Assembly: GCF_014196515.1 (NCBI RefSeq)
Contig: NZ_JACIDV010000006.1
Location: 186,001 to 250,000, forward strand
Reading direction: 5' to 3'
Source of the DNA: Rhizobium skierniewicense
Lineage (GTDB): Bacteria > Pseudomonadota > Alphaproteobacteria > Rhizobiales > Rhizobiaceae
Length of the DNA stretch: 64,000 nucleotides
Shown here: positions 38,904 through 47,599 of the stretch, one piece after another
Layout of the letters: every line of letters begins with the position of its first letter
How positions within the stretch are numbered: the first letter of the stretch is position 1
Translations under genes and position numbers: made by a program
The notes under the pieces: generated by a model
What the model was told of the DNA's origin: nothing
The model's input: only the letters and a program-made list of their open reading frames with translations
Database searches by the model: none

Positions 38904-39659
38904 ATGTCTCTGAAATACGGGTCTCTGACATTTGGTCTCTCGCTGTGCATGCTCGGCATGCTGGCTGCCGCGCCCCTGCAAGCGCAGGAGCAAGAGGTCA
39001 AAGGCGTCGTCGAACTCTTCACATCGCAAGGCTGCGCGTCCTGCCCGCCTGCCGACGAGGCATTGCGCAAGCTGATCCAGAAGGGCGATGTGATAGGCCT
39101 GTCTTACCACGTGGATTACTGGAATTATCTTGGCTGGGCAGATTCGCTGGCGTCCAAGGAAAACACCGAACGCCAATACGGCTATGCGCGAGCCCTGGGT
39201 CGCAACAACGTCTATACGCCGCAGGCCGTGGTCAACGGTCGCGATCACGTCAAGGGTGCTGATGTCCAGGCGATTTACAACAGGATCGATACCTTCAGGA
39301 GCGCTGGCGAAGGCTTAAGCGTGCCCGTGAAGGCGCAGCGTGTAGCAGACGAGATCGCCATCGACATTGGTGCCGGCCGAGGCAAGGCCGATGTCATCGT
39401 CGCTTATTTTAACCGCGAGCAAGTCGTTGACGTCCAGAAGGGCGAGAACGAAGGTAAGAAGATTTCCTACTGGCATAGTGTTTACGACGTTCAGACTGTG
39501 GGCATGTGGGATGGGAAATCCATGACGGTGAAACTACCCGCCAGCGTGATGAGCAAGGCCAAGACCGGCGGCTGTGCGATCCTGTTGCAAACGACGGACG
39601 CGCAGGGCAATCCCGCCGCGATCATCGGTGCAAGTGTTCTTATGACGTCGGGAAGCTGA
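38904..39659 (+). CDS. DUF1223 exported thioredoxin-fold protein
   Basis: The protein has 251 residues, with a signal peptide (LTFGLSLCMLGMLAAAPLQA, cut before QEQE). A thioredoxin-like domain follows, with FTSQGCASCPPADEAL and so a CxxC redox pair, VIGLSYHVDYWNYLGW and YTPQAVVNGRDHVKGAD. DUF1223 proteins are periplasmic and of unknown role; a disulfide or metal-handling function is inferred from the CxxC motif. The ATG has AAGGG upstream; the frame opens 16 codons earlier. Confidence 0.88.
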   Translation: MSLKYGSLTFGLSLCMLGMLAAAPLQAQEQEVKGVVELFTSQGCASCPPADEALRKLIQKGDVIGLSYHVDYWNYLGWADSLASKENTERQYGYARALGRNNVYTPQAVVNGRDHVKGADVQAIYNRIDTFRSAGEGLSVPVKAQRVADEIAIDIGAGRGKADVIVAYFNREQVVDVQKGENEGKKISYWHSVYDVQTVGMWDGKSMTVKLPASVMSKAKTGGCAILLQTTDAQGNPAAIIGASVLMTSGS

Positions 39660-39948
39660 GTTTTACCCTCGGGCGGGTCAGAAGATCCGATCCGGGCATT
39701 GGGGGCTGGGGGTAAAGGGTCAATGCTCCGGACCGGGTCATTTTGGTGCCGAAGCATCAATTGACGATAACGATATCCCATCCAAATCGGGCCATGATTT
39801 GACCGAAATAGGGCAATTGCACGTATCGGATTTCCCTAAAACATAACCAGATTGAGCTTGCTCTGCTGATGATGCGAGGCTTGCAATTTGGTCAGGTCGG
39901 CGTCAAACTGTCGTACAGATGTCATTTGCAGTTGAGCGAGGTTGTCTG

Positions 39949-40341
39949 ATGACGGATCAATCGGATTTGCAGCGATCAAGTCCATCTCACACCGACAACC
40001 CCTCCATTGTCGATATCGGCGAATACAGGCAAAGCAGGGACCCCTTGCCGGTCACGTTCCACCGCCGTGAGCTGGATGCTATTTTGCGCGTCTACGGCCA
40101 GATGGTGGGTGAAGGAGAATGGCGGGACTACGCCATCGATCATCTCAAGGAAAAAGCCGTCTTTTCCGTGTTCAAACGCTCTGGTGAAATGCCGCTCTTC
40201 CGCATTGAGAAGAATCCGAAACTTGCCGCCAAGCAGGGCGCTTACAGCGTCATCAATGTCGATGGCCGCATCTTGAAGCGCGGGCAGGAGCTGGCGCAGG
40301 TGCTGAAGGTCTTCGACAAGGTTCTGAAGCTGATCAAATAA
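39949..40341 (+). CDS. DUF2794 family protein
   Basis: Small soluble protein of 130 residues, a conserved alphaproteobacterial family. The core includes VTFHRRELDAILRVYGQMVGEGEWRDYAIDHLKEKAVFSVFKRSGEMPLFRIEKNP. No signal peptide or membrane segment. Function unknown. The start is set by GAGG seven bases upstream. About 290 nt of gap precede it, with no gene visible. It is convergent with the ybhL gene; the terminator of that gene lies between. Confidence 0.82.
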   Translation: MTDQSDLQRSSPSHTDNPSIVDIGEYRQSRDPLPVTFHRRELDAILRVYGQMVGEGEWRDYAIDHLKEKAVFSVFKRSGEMPLFRIEKNPKLAAKQGAYSVINVDGRILKRGQELAQVLKVFDKVLKLIK

Positions 40342-40360
40342 TCATCGCAATGTCGGAGAC

Positions 40361-40388
40361 AAAGAAAAAGGCGGCCCGAAAGCCGCCC
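40361..40388 (-). terminator. Terminator of the ybhL-like gene
   Basis: On the minus strand GGCGGC/GCCGCC with a 6-nt loop is followed by TTTTTCTTT, about 30 nt past the stop codon. Confidence 0.85.
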
Positions 40389-40416
40389 TGTCCATGTCTG
40401 TGTCAACCGGTCTTCC

Positions 40417-41154
40417 TTACTTGTCGCGGTTTCCAAGAAACTGCAGCAGGAACATGAACAGGTTGATGAAGTCGAGGTAGAGCGTCAGTGCACCCATGAT
40501 GGCCTTGCGGCCAGCCGTGGCAACGTCGTCACCGTCGAAATACATTTCCTTGATCTTCTGCGTGTCGTAGGCGGTCAGTCCCGCGAAGATCAGCACGCCG
40601 ATGGCGGAGATCGCAAAGCCCATGGCGGACGACTGCAGGAATATGTTGACGATGGACGCGATGATCAGACCGAACAGGCCCATGATCAGGAACGAGCCCA
40701 TGCCCGACAGGTCCTTCTTCGTCGTGTAGCCGTAAAGCGACAGCGCGCCGAAGGAAGCAGCGGTGATGAAGAACGTCTGGACGATGCTCTGGCCGGTATA
40801 GACCAGGAAGATCGACGACAGCGATACGCCCATCAGCGCAGCATAACCCCAAAAGGTCGCCTGTGCTGCAGACACGCTCATGTTCTGGATGCGGAAGCTC
40901 AGGAAGAGCACCAGTCCGAGCGGAGCAAACATCACCACCCACTTCAGCGGCGAGCCATAAAGCAGCTGGGCGAAAGCCGGATTGGTGACCGCCAGAGTGT
41001 AAGTGGCGAAAGACGCCACGCCAGTGATGACCAGCGCGAGTGCCATCAGGTTATAAACCTTCAGCATATAGGTCCGAAGACCTTCATCGATCATCGCACC
41101 AGACTGTGCATGACCCTGGGCCATACGGTTCTGGTAATTGTTGAAGTCAGACAT
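40417..41154 (-). CDS. ybhL: Bax inhibitor-1/YccA family membrane protein (YbhL-like)
   Basis: Seven-helix inner-membrane protein of 245 residues in the Bax inhibitor-1 superfamily, whose bacterial members (YetJ-like) can leak Ca2+ in a pH-dependent way. Visible features are MLKVYNLMALALVITGVASF, AALMGVSLSSIFLVYTG, FGALSLYGYTTKKDLSGMGSFLIMGLFG, and the C-terminal TAYDTQKIKEMYFDGDD with LDFINLFMFLLQFLGNR. GAGG precedes the ATG by six bases. A structured leader RNA lies 16 nt upstream of the start, as expected for this gene in Rhizobiales. Confidence 0.94.
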   Translation of the reverse strand: MSDFNNYQNRMAQGHAQSGAMIDEGLRTYMLKVYNLMALALVITGVASFATYTLAVTNPAFAQLLYGSPLKWVVMFAPLGLVLFLSFRIQNMSVSAAQATFWGYAALMGVSLSSIFLVYTGQSIVQTFFITAASFGALSLYGYTTKKDLSGMGSFLIMGLFGLIIASIVNIFLQSSAMGFAISAIGVLIFAGLTAYDTQKIKEMYFDGDDVATAGRKAIMGALTLYLDFINLFMFLLQFLGNRDK

Positions 41155-41169
41155 TGTTACCTCTTTTGA

Positions 41170-41240
41170 GCTCCGAAATTGCTACGGTGTCGGCATATCG
41201 TCGTACTTTCAAGACCATACCCCAGGCGCCGCTGCGGAGC
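41170..41240 (-). ncRNA. ybhL leader RNA motif
   Basis: On the minus strand this 71-nt element is closed by GCTCCG/CGGAGC. It contains a second stem GGTAT/ATGCC (one G-U pair) enclosing a further hairpin around GTCTTGAAAGTACGAC. It ends 16 nt upstream of the ATG of a Bax-inhibitor-like gene. A conserved RNA motif with this genomic position, the ybhL leader, is described in Rhizobiales including Agrobacterium. Its ligand and mechanism are unknown. The assignment rests on gene context and structure, without a covariance search. Confidence 0.75.
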
Positions 41241-41394
41241 TACAGCAAGCCTACCGAAGAATATGATGATATCACTTCCTAGATACAAGAGCTTTCAGAA
41301 CCGAAAAAACACCGTATGCGCGAAAAGCGATAACGTTTTGGCGATCAGGATGCCCATTTAATCGTTAAAGTTAAGTGGCGCACAACTTTTCGTA

Positions 41395-43953
41395 TTACTC
41401 TCCGGCCAGTCTCAGAACCGGTGCCGCCTTCTGTCCCAGAATTCGCCATGTCCCAATCAACCCGATACCGACGGTCATGACCAGCGCAATGACGATGGTG
41501 CCGATTGCGACGTCCGGGAGGAAGCTCGAGGGCAGCTTCATGATGCGCGCAATGACGAACCACGCAGAAGCGCCGCCTGCCGCCAGCGCGAAGACGGCCG
41601 TCGCCAGCCCAAGGATTATGTATTCGTAGGAAAACGCACGGATGAGCATGGCGCGGGTGCCACCCAACGTCTTCAGGATCACGGCATCATGGGTTCGTGC
41701 CCGGTTGCCCGCAGCAAGCGCGCCTGCCAGAACCAAAACCGAGGCAATCAAGGCCACTGCCGCTGCCGCACGAATAGCGGTCGCTAGCTGACCGACAAGG
41801 CGGTTCACCACATCGAGGGCATCCTTGACCCTGACGCTGGTGATCGTCGGATAGGCATTGGTGATGGTCCGCAGAATTTCGCCTTCCTCGGCAGGCGTCG
41901 CGGATGGATCGGCAAGCGTTGCCAGCCAGGCGTGCGGCGCCCCGCGGAACGTGTTGGGTGAAAACACCATGACGAAATTGAGCGACAGTGATTCCCATCG
42001 CACGTCGCGCAGGTTGGCGATCTTGGCCGTGATGTTGCGCCCCAGCACATTGATGGTGACGCTGTCTCCGATCTTCAGGCCTAGCTCACCCGCCTCTTCC
42101 GCCGCAAAGGAAACGAGCGGTTCGCCGCTATAATCTTTCTCCCACCATGTGCCCTGAGACAGCTTGGCATTGTCGGGCAGATCTTCAGCGTAAGTGATAC
42201 CGCGATCTCCGCGTAGCACCCAACGGCCTGCTGCCGGCACCTCCATTTTGGTCACGTCCTGACCATTGAAGGCGAGGATGCGACCACGCAGCATAGGGAC
42301 TTCGGTCAATGTACCCTCAGGCGCTTCGCGCTTGACGAGGTCGCGAAAACCGTCGCGGTCGGTGCTTTGAATATCCACGAAGAAGAAGTTGGGCGCCCGT
42401 TCTGGCAGACTGCCGGTCAGCTCACGCCGTAAATTACCGTCGATCAACGTTAACGTCACCAAAAGCGTCAGGCCGAGACCGAGCGACAATACAACAGATG
42501 GCGTGAGCGCGCCGGGACGGTGAATATTGCCGATGGCAAGCCGAAGCGCTGCCGAGTGAACACGCGGGCTTCGCTTGGCAAGAGCTTTGATACCCCAGGC
42601 CACCAGACGCAGAACGATGAATGCGAAAGCCACGGCGCCCAGAAAGATGGATGCGATGAAACGTTCTTCCGACGTGTAGATAGCAAGACCGGCAAGTGTC
42701 GCCAAAAGCAGCGCCGTCGCGACCAGATAGGGCCATGAGGGCAGCTTGTTTTCCTCGAAGCCCTGCTCACGAAACAGTGCCGTCGCAGGCACTTCACGCG
42801 CCTGGCCCAGAGGCAGAATGGCAAAGGCAAGTGTTGTCAGGAGGCCGAAAACGGCGGCCATGAAAAGCGGGCCGGGATAGATAGCCAGCTCATCCGGTAC
42901 TGGGAGAACACCTTGAAGAAAACGCATGGCAATCAACGGTGTAATGGCCCCTAATGCCAAACCGATAACAATACCGATCGCGGCGATAAACGCGATCTGA
43001 AACAGATAGGTCATCGTCACCACGCTGGCCGGTGCGCCCAAACATTTCAGCGCTGCGATGGTCGTTCGTTTGGAATCAAGAAAAGCACGCACGGCATTGG
43101 CCACGCCGACACCGCCGACGATCAGTGCAGTGAGGCCCACAAGCGTCAGAAACTGCGAGAAGCGGTTGACGTTTTCCGTCAGGGAGGGAGCCGCACGGTC
43201 GCTGGTGCGGATGGACCATCCGGCACTGGGGAACTCGCGATTGGTGTCATCGGTCACCGTCGCCCGTTTGGAGACATCGGTGAGACGGACCTTATAGGCA
43301 TGCTCCACAAGACTGCCGCTCTGGATAAGGCCTGAAGCAGCCAGCGCATCGCGGCCGATGAGGAGACGCGGGGCAAAACCGAACCCATCCGACAGCGCAT
43401 CCGGCTCGTTGGCAACGGTTGCCGTAAGCTTCAGCCTGACATTGCCAAGCAGCAGCTCGTCGCCGAGCTTGATCCCCAGCCGTTCTAGAAGCAGCGGGGC
43501 TGCAACGGCGCCATAAGCCTCCCCCTGTTTGGCGAGAAGCTGGGGAAGCGGAGCGGCAGGGGCTGCCTCGAAGGTACCAAAAAGCGGATAGGCCCCGTCC
43601 ACCGCCTTGACCTCTGTCAGCGTCTGTTGTGACCCATCAGCCAGCCGCGCCATGGAGCGCAGCCCGGTCGACATGGCGACCTCGCCTAGACCATCCAGGT
43701 AGGCACGCTCCTGCGGCGATGCCTCCCGGTTGCGAAGCTCGAAGCGCACGTCGCCTGCCAGAATGGACTGTCCCTGTGTGGCGATGGAACTGGTGACGGC
43801 GCGCGAAACGGAATTGACGGCTGCGATGGCGCCGGTGCCCAGCGCGATGCAGGCGAGGAAAATGTAGAAGCCGCGCAAACCACCGCGAATTTCGCGGCTG
43901 GCGAGCCGCAAGGCATTGCGGATGTTGAAAAGCGACGGGAGCAGAGATGTCAT
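41395..43953 (-). CDS. ABC transporter permease, YbbP-like (FtsX superfamily)
   Basis: Large inner-membrane permease of 852 residues with the FtsX/MacB duplicated layout: one N-terminal helix, a periplasmic domain, three helices, four more around residues 400-520, a second periplasmic domain and three C-terminal helices. Typical pieces are FLTLVGLTALIVGGVGVANAVRAFLDSKRTTIAALKCLGA and ILKTLGGTRAMLIRAFSYEYIILG. With the YbbA-type ATPase it forms a mechanotransmission or lipid-related ABC system; the E. coli tesA-ybbA-ybbP locus has the same three genes. Its start overlaps the ATPase stop in ATGA. Confidence 0.9.
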   Translation of the reverse strand: MTSLLPSLFNIRNALRLASREIRGGLRGFYIFLACIALGTGAIAAVNSVSRAVTSSIATQGQSILAGDVRFELRNREASPQERAYLDGLGEVAMSTGLRSMARLADGSQQTLTEVKAVDGAYPLFGTFEAAPAAPLPQLLAKQGEAYGAVAAPLLLERLGIKLGDELLLGNVRLKLTATVANEPDALSDGFGFAPRLLIGRDALAASGLIQSGSLVEHAYKVRLTDVSKRATVTDDTNREFPSAGWSIRTSDRAAPSLTENVNRFSQFLTLVGLTALIVGGVGVANAVRAFLDSKRTTIAALKCLGAPASVVTMTYLFQIAFIAAIGIVIGLALGAITPLIAMRFLQGVLPVPDELAIYPGPLFMAAVFGLLTTLAFAILPLGQAREVPATALFREQGFEENKLPSWPYLVATALLLATLAGLAIYTSEERFIASIFLGAVAFAFIVLRLVAWGIKALAKRSPRVHSAALRLAIGNIHRPGALTPSVVLSLGLGLTLLVTLTLIDGNLRRELTGSLPERAPNFFFVDIQSTDRDGFRDLVKREAPEGTLTEVPMLRGRILAFNGQDVTKMEVPAAGRWVLRGDRGITYAEDLPDNAKLSQGTWWEKDYSGEPLVSFAAEEAGELGLKIGDSVTINVLGRNITAKIANLRDVRWESLSLNFVMVFSPNTFRGAPHAWLATLADPSATPAEEGEILRTITNAYPTITSVRVKDALDVVNRLVGQLATAIRAAAAVALIASVLVLAGALAAGNRARTHDAVILKTLGGTRAMLIRAFSYEYIILGLATAVFALAAGGASAWFVIARIMKLPSSFLPDVAIGTIVIALVMTVGIGLIGTWRILGQKAAPVLRLAGE

Positions 43954-44660
43954 ATCGAGACCGCCTGCTTAGCAACCGGTTCGGCGCTATCGCTTTCGAT
44001 CTGACCTGAACGAACCTTGATCTGGCGCGAGCAGCGGGCGGCAAGAGACACGTCGTGGGTGACGAGGATCATCGTCATGCCGCGCTCTGCCTGTTTGGAA
44101 AACAGGAGATCGGCAATCTGCCTGCCGGTGTCGGTATCCAGATTGCCGGTCGGCTCGTCGGCGATCAGCACGGCGGGTGAAGGGGCAAGCGCACGGGCGA
44201 TCGCCACGCGCTGCTGTTCACCGCCGGAAAGCTGCCCCGGATAATGGTCAAGCCGCGCGCCCAGCCCCACCGCCACAAGCTCTTTCTTGGCGATATCGAA
44301 CGGGTTCGGCACATTGGCGAGCTCAAGCGGTACCGCGACGTTTTCGAGTGCCGTCATATTGGCAATGAGATGAAACGACTGAAAAACGATACCGATATTG
44401 CGCCCGCGAAACTCTGCGAGAGCGTCTTCACCGAGCTTGTGAAGCTGCGTTCCCGCAATCGTGATCGCACCACTGTCGAGCCGTTCCAACCCGGCAAGAA
44501 CCATCAGCAAGGTTGATTTTCCCGAGCCGGAAGGCCCTACGATGCCAACAGCTTCGCCCTCACCGATGCTGAGGTCGATGCTTTTGAGAACGTGAACCTT
44601 TGCAGCAGCACTCCCCAGTGTCAGATCGGCCTTATCGAGATCAATGATGCTTTTCGTCAC
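43950..44660 (-). CDS. ABC transporter ATP-binding protein, YbbA-like (LolD/MacB class)
   Basis: ABC ATPase of 236 residues with Walker A GPSGSGKSTLL, Q-loop VFQSFHLIANMTALENV, signature LSGGEQQRVAIARAL, Walker B VLIADEPTGNLD and H-loop VTHDVSLA. The class is that of LolD, MacB and FtsE. It is coupled to the YbbP-like permease and divergent from the tesA-type esterase gene by 83 nt. Substrate unknown. Confidence 0.93.
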   Translation of the reverse strand: MTKSIIDLDKADLTLGSAAAKVHVLKSIDLSIGEGEAVGIVGPSGSGKSTLLMVLAGLERLDSGAITIAGTQLHKLGEDALAEFRGRNIGIVFQSFHLIANMTALENVAVPLELANVPNPFDIAKKELVAVGLGARLDHYPGQLSGGEQQRVAIARALAPSPAVLIADEPTGNLDTDTGRQIADLLFSKQAERGMTMILVTHDVSLAARCSRQIKVRSGQIESDSAEPVAKQAVSI

Positions 44661-44743
44661 AATTCGCGTTCCTATATAAAAGAAAATGGCAATCCGGGAG
44701 CAATCAGACTTTCGGCAGTGCCAGACAAATTAGGAAGGCCGAC

Positions 44744-45394
44744 ATGGGTTTTAAAGCTGCTACCGCTCAATTCATCGTCATCAGTTGCGCATTGCTGTCA
44801 GCACACCTCGCGCACGCGCAGGACAAGCCGGTCCAGTTGGTCGGGTTCGGAGACAGCCTGATGGCGGGCTACCAGCTGCCACCCAGCGATAGCTATACCG
44901 CGCAACTCGAAACAGTATTAAAGGCCAAGGGCGTCGATGTGGTCGTCACAAATGCTGGCGTATCGGGCGATACGAGTTCAGGTGGTCTTGCCCGTGCCGA
45001 ATGGTCCGTCCCTGACGGCACCGATGGCGTGATCCTGGAGCTTGGCGCCAACGATGCGCTTCGCGGCATGTCGCCGGATGAGACGGAAAAAAACCTCGAT
45101 GCGATCATCACGGGTTTTCAGAAACGCGACATTCCGGTCCTTTTGATCGGCATCATGGCACCCCCCAACATGGGAGGCGATTTTGCCAGCCGTTTCAACG
45201 AGATTTATCCTCGATTGGCAAAAAAGCACGACGTGCCGCTCTACCCGTTCTTTCTCGACGGCGTTGTGATGGATGAGAGCCTGCAACTTGAGGACCGGAT
45301 GCATCCCAACACCAAGGGTATCGCCGTGATGGTCGAAAAAACACTGCCCACCGTGGAAGGCTTTATAAAGACGATCGGTGAGCAAAAAAAATAA
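44744..45394 (+). CDS. Periplasmic arylesterase/lysophospholipase (TesA-like)
   Basis: SGNH/GDSL hydrolase of 216 residues with a signal peptide (cut after LAHA, before QDKP). The four blocks are present: GFGDSLMAGY with the nucleophile Ser, NAGVSGDTSSGGL with Gly, LGANDALRG with Asn, and DRMHPNTKG with the catalytic Asp and His. TesA of E. coli, in the same position relative to ybbA-ybbP, is a multifunctional thioesterase, lysophospholipase and protease I. GGAAGG sits five bases before the ATG. thpR follows after 68 nt. Confidence 0.92.
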   Translation: MGFKAATAQFIVISCALLSAHLAHAQDKPVQLVGFGDSLMAGYQLPPSDSYTAQLETVLKAKGVDVVVTNAGVSGDTSSGGLARAEWSVPDGTDGVILELGANDALRGMSPDETEKNLDAIITGFQKRDIPVLLIGIMAPPNMGGDFASRFNEIYPRLAKKHDVPLYPFFLDGVVMDESLQLEDRMHPNTKGIAVMVEKTLPTVEGFIKTIGEQKK

Positions 45395-45462
45395 GCGCTT
45401 GCACGCGGAAGCGTTGCATGATTCGCTAGGGCTGTTCTGCCAAAAGATTCGGGGAGCTCGCC

Positions 45463-46056
45463 ATGCCGAGACTGTTTACCGCCCTCGAAATTCCGCGCAA
45501 TGCGGCGATGAGTTTGTCATTGTTGCGCGGTGGTCTGCCGGGTGCCCGGTGGATCGATGTGGAGAATTATCACATCACGATGCGCTTCATCGGGGACATA
45601 GACGGTCGCACCGCCGATGAAGTCGTCAACCGTCTCGATCGTATCGATCGGCCCGAATTCGAGGTTAATCTGACCGGAATAGGTTCGTTCGGCTCCAAAA
45701 AGCCGCACTCCATCTGGGCAGGTGTTTCTCCATCTGCAGAGATGAATGCGCTTCAAAGCGAGATCGAGCGCATCTGCCAGCGTCTGGGTCTCCCACCCGA
45801 TCCGCGCAAGTTCACCCCCCATGTCACCCTTGCGCGTCTGCGCAGTTCCAGACTGGACGATGTAGTACACTATCTTTCCGGGCGTGGCGATTTTCGAACC
45901 TCGTCCTTTACGGTCGGGCGGTTCGTGCTGATGTCTTCCAAGGAATCAGTCGGCGGCGGGCCTTATATCGTCGAAGAGGCCTTTCCGCTTCAGGAGGCTT
46001 GGCCAGTCTCCAATTTGCCGATCAAGGACGTGCACCCGGAAAAAAGCATGGTGTAG
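45463..46056 (+). CDS. thpR: RNA 2',3'-cyclic phosphodiesterase
   Basis: 2H phosphoesterase of 197 residues (formerly called 2'-5' RNA ligase). The two HxTx motifs are YHITMRF and PHVTLARL, about 85 residues apart, as the family requires. The conserved end of the fold is near YIVEEAFPL; a further 20 or so residues (QEAWPVSNLPIKDVH...) extend past the usual C-terminus. These extra codons run into the convergent phosphatase gene, with a 67-nt overlap. GGGAGC precedes the ATG. Confidence 0.9.
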   Translation: MPRLFTALEIPRNAAMSLSLLRGGLPGARWIDVENYHITMRFIGDIDGRTADEVVNRLDRIDRPEFEVNLTGIGSFGSKKPHSIWAGVSPSAEMNALQSEIERICQRLGLPPDPRKFTPHVTLARLRSSRLDDVVHYLSGRGDFRTSSFTVGRFVLMSSKESVGGGPYIVEEAFPLQEAWPVSNLPIKDVHPEKSMV

Positions 46057-46469
46057 ACGGTCTGGAAACCGTCTTGCCCGCCATAGTAGGGATCTGGAAC
46101 ATTTGATCTCACACCAGTGGCATAGTCCGCGAACAGGTAAAGCTTCCTGGCGCAATGCTGCGGGCAGAGCGCCTTAAGGCTGGTAAGGTTGTCGTCGTCC
46201 ATGGCAAGGATGAGATCGAAATCCTCGAAATCGGACGGTCTCACCTGCCGCGCCTTCTGTTTGGCAATATCAATGCCGTGGTCGCGCGCGACGGTGACCG
46301 AGCGTCGGTCGGGCGCATCGCCGGAATGCCATCCTCCTGTTCCCGCGGAATCGATCACGAATCGGTCGGCTATCCCCCGTTGAGCGATCAGATGCGCGAA
46401 GATACCTTCCGCCAGAGGCGAGCGACAGATATTTCCCATGCAAACAAAAAGGACTGCTGTGCGTTTCAT
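45990..46469 (-). CDS. Low-molecular-weight protein-tyrosine phosphatase
   Basis: Cytoplasmic phosphatase of 159 residues. The P-loop is VCMGNICRSPLAEG with Cys10 and Arg16 (CX5R), and the general acid Asp lies in VPDPYYGG. Substrates could be tyrosine-phosphorylated envelope proteins or others; not determinable. GGAG seven bases upstream supports the ATG at 46469; the frame extends 34 codons further without support. Its last 67 nt overlap the end of thpR on the other strand. Confidence 0.93.
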   Translation of the reverse strand: MKRTAVLFVCMGNICRSPLAEGIFAHLIAQRGIADRFVIDSAGTGGWHSGDAPDRRSVTVARDHGIDIAKQKARQVRPSDFEDFDLILAMDDDNLTSLKALCPQHCARKLYLFADYATGVRSNVPDPYYGGQDGFQTVYTMLFSGCTSLIGKLETGQAS

Positions 46470-46585
46470 TCCCGATCTCCACCAAAACTGTTGGGCGGTT
46501 TTGCGATGTAAGGCGATATAGATAAAACGAAGAGCGCAGCAAGATACGCAAACCGCGTGTCTTTTGCTCAATGAAAGGCAAAAAG

Positions 46586-46891
46586 ATGCAATATCCCAAA
46601 CTCGAAAAAGATGTGATCGACGCCGAACTGGCCAAGCTTGAAGGCTGGTCTTTGCGTGAAGACGGTCTGGCCATCGTCAAGGCTTACAAGTTCGCCAACT
46701 TCGCCGAAGCCTTCGGTTTTATGGCTGAGTGCGCCCTGGTGGCTGAAAAACTCAATCACCATCCCGAATGGTCCAACGTGTACTCCCGCGTCAAAGTATG
46801 TCTTACGACCCATGATTCACAGGGCGTTACAGAGCGTGACATCATGCTCGCTGGTGCGATGCAGAAGGCCGCAGGCGGACGCGGCGATTGA
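46586..46891 (+). CDS. phhB: Pterin-4a-carbinolamine dehydratase
   Basis: Small cytoplasmic enzyme of 101 residues that dehydrates the 4a-carbinolamine formed by phenylalanine hydroxylase and so recycles tetrahydrobiopterin. The diagnostic motif is [22 protein letters not shown], with the His-His-Pro of the active site. It also has [13 protein letters not shown] and [17 protein letters not shown] is seven bases before the ATG at 46586; an ATG five codons earlier is less well placed. No phenylalanine hydroxylase gene is in the window. Confidence 0.93.
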   Translation: MQYPKLEKDVIDAELAKLEGWSLREDGLAIVKAYKFANFAEAFGFMAECALVAEKLNHHPEWSNVYSRVKVCLTTHDSQGVTERDIMLAGAMQKAAGGRGD

Positions 46892-46943
46892 AGATAAGGC
46901 GTGAGGCCTTATATTATCGGTTATGACCACAGGACACACGACC

Positions 46944-47321
46944 ATGGATGATGTGAAGATCGGTGAGATTTTGCTGCCGGGCGAACCCGACAGGCAAGAA
47001 GAGACCGAACGTCAGGTGCGATCAAAATTCTGGCCAAAGATGAAGCGGGTGGCCAGCAAAGTGCCGTTTGCACGAGACGCGGCTGCCGCCTATTATTGCG
47101 CCATGGACCGCGAGACACCGTTCCGCGCAAAGGGCATCCTTCTGGCAGCACTCGGTTATTTCATTTTGCCGATTGATGTCGTACCCGATATCTTCGCGGT
47201 TGTCGGCTTTACCGACGACATCGCAGTTTTGACGGCAGCCCTGGCCATGATCCGGGCCCATATCAAGATGGAACATTATGAAGCGGCCGATGCGGCCATT
47301 GAAAGGCTTCAGCAGGAGTAA
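46944..47321 (+). CDS. YkvA/DUF1232 family membrane protein
   Basis: Protein of about 125 residues. The DUF1232 core includes DRETPFRAKGILLAALGYFILPIDVVPDIFAVVGFTDDIAVL, with the conserved Pro-Ile-Asp-hydrophobic-Pro-Asp pattern at the membrane surface. One or two hydrophobic helices; the rest is soluble. Function unknown across the family. Start uncertain: ATG at 46944 (AGGA upstream) or 46923. Confidence 0.85.
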   Translation: MDDVKIGEILLPGEPDRQEETERQVRSKFWPKMKRVASKVPFARDAAAAYYCAMDRETPFRAKGILLAALGYFILPIDVVPDIFAVVGFTDDIAVLTAALAMIRAHIKMEHYEAADAAIERLQQE

Positions 47322-47599
47322 CGGCTCTGTGATTGCCTGTTTTCGACCCTGTTGGGCGCTGACAAATTCTTGCCTGAATTCTTGTGTCATTGCTCATGAA
47401 ACGAGCACGTAAGTGTTCGCGGGCTGGCGCTGGGAGCCGCCGATCTGTTACATCTTGATGCAAATTTCGAATTTTCGCATTGGTGTTGACGGTTTGGTAA
47501 CCGATCTTTAGCCAATATCAGCATGACGGACTTCACCTAGCATCGGCCCGGCGCAGCCGTTCGGCCAACTGGAAGACAATAAACCCGGCAGGAAATTCA
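47322..47599. other. Intergenic region before the IalB-like gene
   Basis: About 280 bases with no gene that I can support. It holds a TTGACG box near 47486 followed by AT-rich sequence (CAATAT at 47513), too widely spaced to call a promoter. No strong hairpin. Confidence 0.35.
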
